The notes below the pieces were generated by a model. That model did not search any database. It was given only the letters and a program-made list of their open reading frames with translations, and was not told the origin of the DNA. A program made the translations under genes and the position numbers. Shown here in pieces: positions 8,728 to 13,708 of a DNA stretch of 13,708 bases; position 1 is the stretch's first letter, and each line of letters starts with the position of its first letter. The DNA comes from Ophiosphaerella korrae (Eukaryota; Ascomycota; Dothideomycetes; Pleosporales; Phaeosphaeriaceae), in assembly GCA_028456385.1 (NCBI GenBank), contig JALNQF010000809.1:1-13708 (forward strand). The letters are read 5' to 3'.

Positions 8728-8990
8728 ATAGTAGAAAGTTTAACTAAGAATAAAAGTAAAGTACCTCTAAGTAGTTATAAGTTAGATAGAACTAACTAGG
8801 TAGTAGTTAAGATATACTTAAATAACCTAATTACTAAGAAAAGAGATATATAATTAATAATTAATACTCTAGAAATATAGAATAAAGAATTATAAAATTA
8901 TATTAACTAAAATAAAGTATAAATTAAAGCTATTATAAAAAGATAAAATATAATAGAATAAATTACTAAGAGACTAGAAATAAGTATAAT
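8728..8990 (+). pseudogene. gag: Gypsy C gag, N-terminal fragment
   Basis: The likely start is the ATA at 8728, in the place of a RIP-mutated ATG; the following V-E-S-L-T matches D at 9481. Similarity continues through S-S-Y-K-L-D and a Lys/Asn/Glu-rich stretch that may have formed a coiled coil. The frame holds for about 87 codons with TAA and TAG interruptions, then is cut by the LTR of D within a codon. The capsid homology domain, the zinc knuckles and pol of C are not in the window. Confidence 0.8.
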
Positions 8991-9419
8991 TGTTACAATA
9001 GTAACAAGAGAAATACAGATAGAACTAATTAGCCCTACGACTAAAGGATCGAGTTCTTACAAATATAAAGAATACAAACTTAATTAGGAAACTATATATA
9101 ATTAGGACACCTAGGGTAATCTATAATCTATAGACTCTTAGTATTAATAGATTATAGATTAAGGTAATCCGCGATCTATTGTTCTTAGTAGTAATAGATT
9201 AATAGATTAGGATAAGTATATAGTTAGTAGCGGCGCGCATTATTAAGATAGTATTAGTAATTTAATCTCCTAACTATAGAACGCTAATACAAGATAGTTA
9301 TAAAAACATCCTCTATTATTTATAGTTATTATAGATTACTATACAAACTTTGTTATTACCTCTTAATCTACTAACACTAACTAGGCTATTAGGAAGTTAA
9401 CCCTAGTAAGCTATTAACA
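8991..9419 (+). repeat. 5' LTR of Gypsy D (429 bp)
   Basis: It begins TGTTACAATAGTAACAAGAG and ends CTATTAACA, giving a short terminal inverted repeat of TGTTA/TAACA as usual for LTRs. The 5' flank is ATAAT (8986-8990), possibly one copy of a 5-bp target-site duplication. The right boundary is where similarity to the leader of C starts. U3 carries a 15-bp hairpin and GTAATCTATAA words; a CpG-rich pocket, GCGGCGCGC, survives near 9230. The core at about 9200-9290 is shared with LTRs A, B and C. Confidence 0.9.
9117..9161. repeat. 15-bp perfect inverted repeat in U3 of LTR D
   Basis: TAATCTATAATCTAT (9117-9131) is exactly complementary to 9147-9161, with a 15-base loop. It is absent in this form from LTRs A and B. 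It could fold as a hairpin or be a binding site; neither can be shown from the sequence. Confidence 0.75.
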
Positions 9420-9480
9420 CCTTGCTAATTTAGTTATTAAGAGAAGCGAAGCGTAAGTAGTGTATAGTCTAGCTAATACA
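9420..9480 (+). other. Leader of Gypsy D
   Basis: This 61-base untranslated segment lies between LTR and gag and is homologous to 8666-8727 in C. It starts CCTTGCTAATTTAG, where a primer-binding site is expected. I could not match it to a particular tRNA 3' end. Confidence 0.6.
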
Positions 9481-10383
9481 ATAGTAGAAAGTTTAACAAG
9501 TAAAGCCCCTAGGAGCAGTTATAAGTTAGATAGCACTATATAGGAAACGATTAAGGATTGTATAAATAAACTAATTAATAATAAAGAAGATATAAAGATA
9601 GTAATTAAAGTACTAGAAACGTAGAACAAGAAACTATAAGACTACTTAAAATAGAACAAAGTATAAATTAAAGCTATTATTAAAGGCTAGAACTAGATAG
9701 AGCTAATTACCTAATAACTAGAAATAAGTATAATAAAGAAACTACCTAAGATACCTATCTTTAAAAAGTTTAATAAAACAAAAGAGAAATTAAGACCTTT
9801 TATAGCGTTAGTACAACTCTAGATAGATATATAAGTACTATACTTTGATATAAAAGAAAAGAAGGTAATATACATTAGATTATACCTTAAAAAAGACGTA
9901 ATAAGATAGTATAAGCCCTACTAGATAGATTATATAACGTACTCTCTAATAACCTAAAAGAATAAAACTAGAGCTATTTTTAGAAGCTACGAATACTTTA
10001 CTAAACAAATAAGAGTAGTATTTAGAGATATAGATATTACCTAATAAGCTAAAGAGAAACTTAAAAAGCTTACATAGAACAAGAGTATTCTAGAATACGT
10101 ATTATAATTTAAATAACTAAGTTAAAATATAGAATAGAACAAATTAGCCTTTATATCGCGATTTAAACAAGAGCTAAATGCAAAAATTTAATACAAAATA
10201 ATATATATAGAGAAACCTAGGATACTAGAAGCCCTAAAATAATAGGTAATCTAAATTAATAATAATCTTTAAGAATAGAAAAAGAATAAGTATAGAAGCT
10301 AAACTAGAAACTAGGACACTAGAGACCCTATAATCCTTAACGTAAACAAGGATAGAAGAAGAAAGAAGAATAAAGACTTTACG

Positions 10384-10494
10384 TATTTTAACTATAGTAA
10401 GAAAGGCTACTACATAAAAGACTACTAATTAAAGAAGAAAAAGGATATAGTATATTATAAATATAGGAAACTAGGATACTATATAAAAGAATAT
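10384..10494 (+). other. Two Gag zinc knuckles of D with all ligands changed to Tyr
   Basis: Two 14-codon motifs lie at 10384-10425 and 10453-10494. They read Y-F-N-Y-S-K-K-G-Y-Y-I-K-D-Y and Y-Y-K-Y-R-K-L-G-Y-Y-I-K-E-Y. Both fit C-x2-C-x4-H-x4-C with Tyr at every ligand position and the characteristic Gly before the His position. TGT/TGC to TAT/TAC and CAT/CAC to TAT/TAC are RIP changes on either strand. Such knuckles bind genomic RNA for packaging in nucleocapsid; these cannot bind zinc in the usual way. Confidence 0.88.
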
Positions 10495-11640
10495 AAAAGT
10501 AAAAACTACAAAAAAAATAAGAAAACTTAGTTAAAGATAATAGAGAAAAAGAAAGAAATACTACAAGTATAGGCTAAACCTTAAGAAAAGGTAGCTAAGA
10601 GTAAAGAAATATAATACGTAATACTTTATTAGACCTTTTATTACAAAGATAACTACTATATATATCTTTCTAGTAAATAAAGAGTAGGATAGTTCCTATA
10701 AAAGAATAGAGTAGTAGTAACAAAAGAAAAAATAAAAGTATAGCTAAAAGAAATAGTATATATAATAGACTTACTAATAGAAGACTTAGAAAGGGAAGAA
10801 CCCTAGACCCTATTAATCTAGGCTAAAAGACTAGTACTAAATAAAGAGACTACTATAGCTTTCTCTAAAAGACTATAAGAAAGCGAAAGATAAGTTAGTA
10901 TAAGAGGTATAGAGTACGCCTAGCTAGATATATATAGCTATAATAGCTATACAATAATAGATATAGAGGAATAAAATAAAGAATAGAAATTTGTTTAGAA
11001 ATACTTACTAGTTATAAGTATAGAGGAAGCGTACAAAGACTAGAAAGAATGTAATCCTAAAGAAATAAAGTTTATACTATTTTAAGAATAGATAAAGTAA
11101 TATATAGTTATAGTAAGAAAGATACTTATATAAAGGGAATAGTAGTACCTTATAAGAAAAACGCGATAAATTAATAAAGCCTATACACTACGAGTACTAA
11201 TAGTATACTACGTCTTAATAAATACAAGACCTAGAATAGATAGTTACTAGGAAGGAGATAACAAAATAATAGATTCTAAGTACCTAGTATATTTTAAAGT
11301 ATTATAGATATTATACCTAGAGAAGAATTATATAATATATAGAAACCCTAAAGTAAATAACAAAGTATAGCCTATAAGAAAAAGAGGCTACGACTATATA
11401 AGAGTAATTCTAGTAGAAGATATCTAAGGATAAGAAATAATACCTAAAGAAGGTTACGTAGTAATAAAGCCTAGACTAAAACTACTTAAGAAATACGTCT
11501 AAAGAAGACTATAGTATAAATATAAGTATAATAAATATCTAAAATATAAAGAATATAAACTTAAAATAGTACTATAGCCCTAAGAAGATAGATAATTTAC
11601 AAAAATACTAAAGTAAGAAAAGCTAGAAGGTATAAGAAGC
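10495..11640 (+). other. Long gag-protease linker with Cys/His-like clusters
   Basis: About 382 codons separate the second knuckle from the protease, in the same frame as both. It holds two Tyr clusters with spacing like mutated zinc ligands. The first, at 10639-10665, reads Y-Y-K-D-N-Y-Y-I-Y and is followed by basic residues and G-stop-F. The second, at 11515-11556, reads Y-K-Y-K-Y-N-K-Y-L-K-Y-K-E-Y. Between them the sequence is mixed and charged, with one surviving Cys codon near 11050. Some fungal Gypsy Gag proteins appear to carry a Cys/His-rich region after the knuckles; I cannot name the family. Confidence 0.5.
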
Positions 11641-11960
11641 CTATATATTATAAAGATAGGTACTTATTAAAGAAAGAAAGTATAACTAATAATTAATAGT
11701 AGAGCTATAAAGAACTTTATATTAAAGAAGTTTATAGAAAACTAAGGAATAACTTATACTATAAAGAAGTACCCTCGACAACTAAGTATAATTAAAGGAA
11801 AACTATTCTAGGAACTTATAAGGTTTAAGACAACACCCTCTACGCTAGAACTAGAAGGGATAATAATTAAGAATATAGTTATAGATATAATAATAATTAA
11901 TAATAAATAAGATATAATACTAGGAATACTATAGTTATAAATAACTAACCTAAGAATTAA
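11641..11960 (+). other. Retropepsin-like protease domain of Gypsy D
   Basis: The aspartic protease that would cleave Gag and Pol is recognised by I-I-N-S-R-A-I-K-N-F-I at 11692-11724, the position of the D-S-G-A motif followed by a Phe-Ile. The active-site Asp is Asn (11695-11697) and the motif Gly is Arg (11701-11703). A second hydrophobic strand follows before N-N-K-stop-D-I-I-L-G (about 11900-11925), matching the usual ILG strand near the domain end. The frame continues without shift into RT. Confidence 0.8.
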
Positions 11961-13708
11961 TTAGAGAATAGAGAAAATTAGCTACCTTAAGAAAGAAATA
12001 TTAAAAGCTAATATAGCTATATATAAAGGAGAATTCCTAGAAGAATATAAGAAATAGGAAAAATAGATTATAGAACCTAAAGATTACCTCTTAGAATATT
12101 AACTATAGGATTTAGCAATAGATCTAAAGAAAGATAAAGACGTAAGATAAAGCCTAGTTTATAGAAAAATAGAAAAAGAATCTAAGATTAAATAAACGTT
12201 TATTAAAAACGCACTAAAGAGAGGATAGATATAAGAATCTAAGTCCTTAGTAGTATATAGACTTATATTTATAGATAAAAAGAGAATAAGTAATAAAAGA
12301 CTTTACGTAGACTTTAGAAAAACTAACGCAATTATAAATAAGAACTAATATCTCTTACTATAAATAGATATAATATAAGATAGACTATAGAAAGTAAGAA
12401 TCTTTATAAAACTAGATATCTAGAACGCCTACTACTAAATTAGAATTAAGAAAAGTAATAAATAGAAAATAGTATTTAGAATATAATATAGACTATATAA
12501 ATACCTAGTTATACCCTTTAGCTTAATAAACGTACTAGTAGCCTTCTAGGAAAGAATAAATATAGTACTAAGAGAGTACTTAGATATATTTACATTTATA
12601 TACCTAGATAACATCCTTATATTCTTAGAAATAGAAGAAGAATACGTATAATATATATATAAAGTACTAGAAAAACTAGTAGAAAGTAAACTATTCTTTA
12701 AAATAAGAAAATGTAAATTCTATACAAAGAAAATAGACTTCCTTAGATTTATTATTAAACTAGGAAAAATTAAGATTAATCTAGAAAAAATTAGATCGAT
12801 TAACGAATAGCTAATACTAAAGAACCTAAAGGAAGTACAATAATTTTATAGCCTAGCTAACTTTTATAAAAAGTTAATAGTAAGATAGTCTAAAGATATA
12901 GAACTAATAACAAGGCTTATAAAAAAGGATACACTATTTAAATAGATAAAGGAATACAATAAAGTATTTAAGAAGATTAAAAAGAAGTTTATAGAAAACC
13001 TAGTTATTAGAATATATAACCTAGACCTACTAGTAATAGTAAAAATAGACGTATCTAATTTAGTCTACAAAATAGCACTAATACAAGAAGACCTAAAGAC
13101 TAAGAAAGAGTATTTAGTTAAATACTTCTCTAAGAAAATAAAGCTAGTAGAGCTTAACTATCTAATTTATAATAAAGAGATACTAGCAATCTATAAAGTA
13201 TTTAAACAATAGAGAGTATACCTACAAAGAGTAAAATACTAAACAAAGGTCTATATAGACTATAGGAATCTTATAGGATTTATACTAAACAAAGAACTAA
13301 TATAATAATATATAAGATAGTAGGAATTCCTATTAATATTTAATATAGAAATTATATACATAAAAGAGAAAGATAACTAATTTGTAGACGCCTTAAGTAG
13401 AAGACTAGACTTATAGAAAGAAGTAAGCGCTACTAGTATAGTTCTAGTTAAAAACAAAGAAGGATATTTAGTCTTAAATATACCTAAAATAGCTATAACA
13501 CTTAAAAGAAAGAGTAGCGAGCTAGATAAATAGATTTAGGAAGAAACAAGAAAAGCCCTTAAAGAGATAAAAAAACTTAAAATTAAAGAAAGTCTTGTAA
13601 AAGCCTATAGAAGAACGTATATTCTAAGAAAGATATAAAGAGAATTTATATAATAGTTCTATAAACTACTAGTATATAGATATTAAGGAATTAACAAAAT
13701 ACTAGATA

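Larger units (their letters stand above)
8151..8990 (+). mobile_element. Gypsy element C, 5' end: LTR, leader, start of gag
   Basis: A plus-strand Gypsy element of the same superfamily as D is inserted in B. It comprises the LTR, a 62-base leader and the first 263 bases of gag, then stops at 8990 where LTR D begins. The gag sequence G-A-A-A-T-A-A-G-T-A-T-A-A-T just before the break is matched in D's own gag at about 9721-9734, so the remainder of C gag should resume beyond the right end of D, outside the window. RIP is heavier than in D. Confidence 0.88.
8991..13708 (+). mobile_element. Gypsy element D, 5' LTR through integrase start
   Basis: This is the youngest layer and the best preserved element. 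It has a complete 5' LTR, leader, and a gag-pol frame open except for RIP stops up to the right edge. The missing 3' part is integrase, chromodomain, tail and 3' LTR, for which A supplies the model; with A's lengths the whole element would be roughly 8 kb. Intact TGTTAC at the LTR start, many surviving CpA dinucleotides and the absence of detectable frameshifts all point to a later insertion or milder RIP than in its neighbours. It sits within gag of C. Confidence 0.93.
9481..13708 (+). pseudogene. gag-pol: Gypsy D gag-pol polyprotein, RIP-inactivated, 3' end outside
   Basis: About 1409 codons run in a single frame from ATA at 9481 (an ATG mutated in TpG context, aligned with the same position in C) to the window edge. 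No frameshift was found, only TAA and TAG stops. Order by codon: N-terminal Lys/Glu-rich segment 1-80; retrotransposon Gag capsid domain about 82-260, with L-R-P-F and later F-I-S-R-F-K-Q; two zinc knuckles 302-338; a linker of about 380 codons; protease about 720-820; RT about 905-1120; RNase H about 1170-1310; integrase zinc finger from about 1360. Gag and pol fused in one frame is common in fungal chromoviruses. RT catalytic Y-L-D-N lies at 12601-12612 (second Asp lost). RNase H keeps its Asp at 13048-13050. All catalytic activity must be gone because of the stops. Confidence 0.93.

Noticed and set aside
9420..9440. tRNA primer-binding site after LTR D
   Set aside because: Position is right, but no tRNA 3' end could be matched with confidence after RIP changes.
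1..13708. AT-rich mitochondrial or bacterial endosymbiont DNA
   Set aside because: The bias is specific loss of CpA/TpG with CpG kept, pol domains are clear, and stops fall at Gln/Trp codons; this is RIP of nuclear repeats.

Overview
The window contains no intact gene. It is a block of decayed LTR retrotransposons from what is very probably a filamentous ascomycete (Pezizomycotina). The base composition shows repeat-induced point mutation (RIP). CpA and TpG are almost gone while TpA is very frequent and CpG survives. Every in-frame stop I read in the pol frames is TAA or TAG, as expected from mutated Gln and Trp codons. The result resembles the AT-rich, gene-poor compartments of RIP-competent fungal genomes. 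No host gene, tRNA, rRNA or CRISPR array was seen.

Layout, left to right. (1) 1-3576, plus strand: the 3' part of a chromovirus-type Ty3/Gypsy element ('A') with reverse transcriptase, RNase H, integrase, chromodomain, a 656-bp tail, polypurine tract and a 440-bp 3' LTR. (2) 3577-6834, plus strand: a Ty1/Copia pol in one reading frame, from the GAG-pre-integrase region to the end of RNase H; its gag, protease and LTRs are not in the window. (3) 6835-8150, minus strand: the 3' end of a second Gypsy element ('B'), with a 440-bp LTR, polypurine tract, tail and chromodomain. (4) 8151-8990, plus strand: the 5' end of a third Gypsy element ('C'), with LTR, leader and the start of gag. (5) 8991-13708, plus strand: the 5' part of a fourth Gypsy element ('D'), with a 429-bp LTR, leader and one continuous gag-protease-RT-RNase H-integrase frame that leaves the window in the integrase zinc finger.

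The joins show nesting. A's LTR ends inside Copia coding sequence, B's LTR abuts the Copia 3' flank, C's LTR interrupts B's pol just upstream of the chromodomain, and D's LTR interrupts C's gag. The simplest order is Copia first, then A and B into Copia, C into B, and D into C. RIP load fits this: the Copia segment has lost essentially all CpA/TpG, whereas D keeps many. The missing halves of A, B, C and Copia should lie outside the window.

No new functional system is evident. The points of most interest are RIP replacing all eight zinc ligands of the Gag knuckles by Tyr, a long gag-protease linker with two more Cys/His-like clusters, a conserved reading frame after the chromodomain, an 87-bp duplicated LTR tip, and differing U3 repeats between copies of one family.
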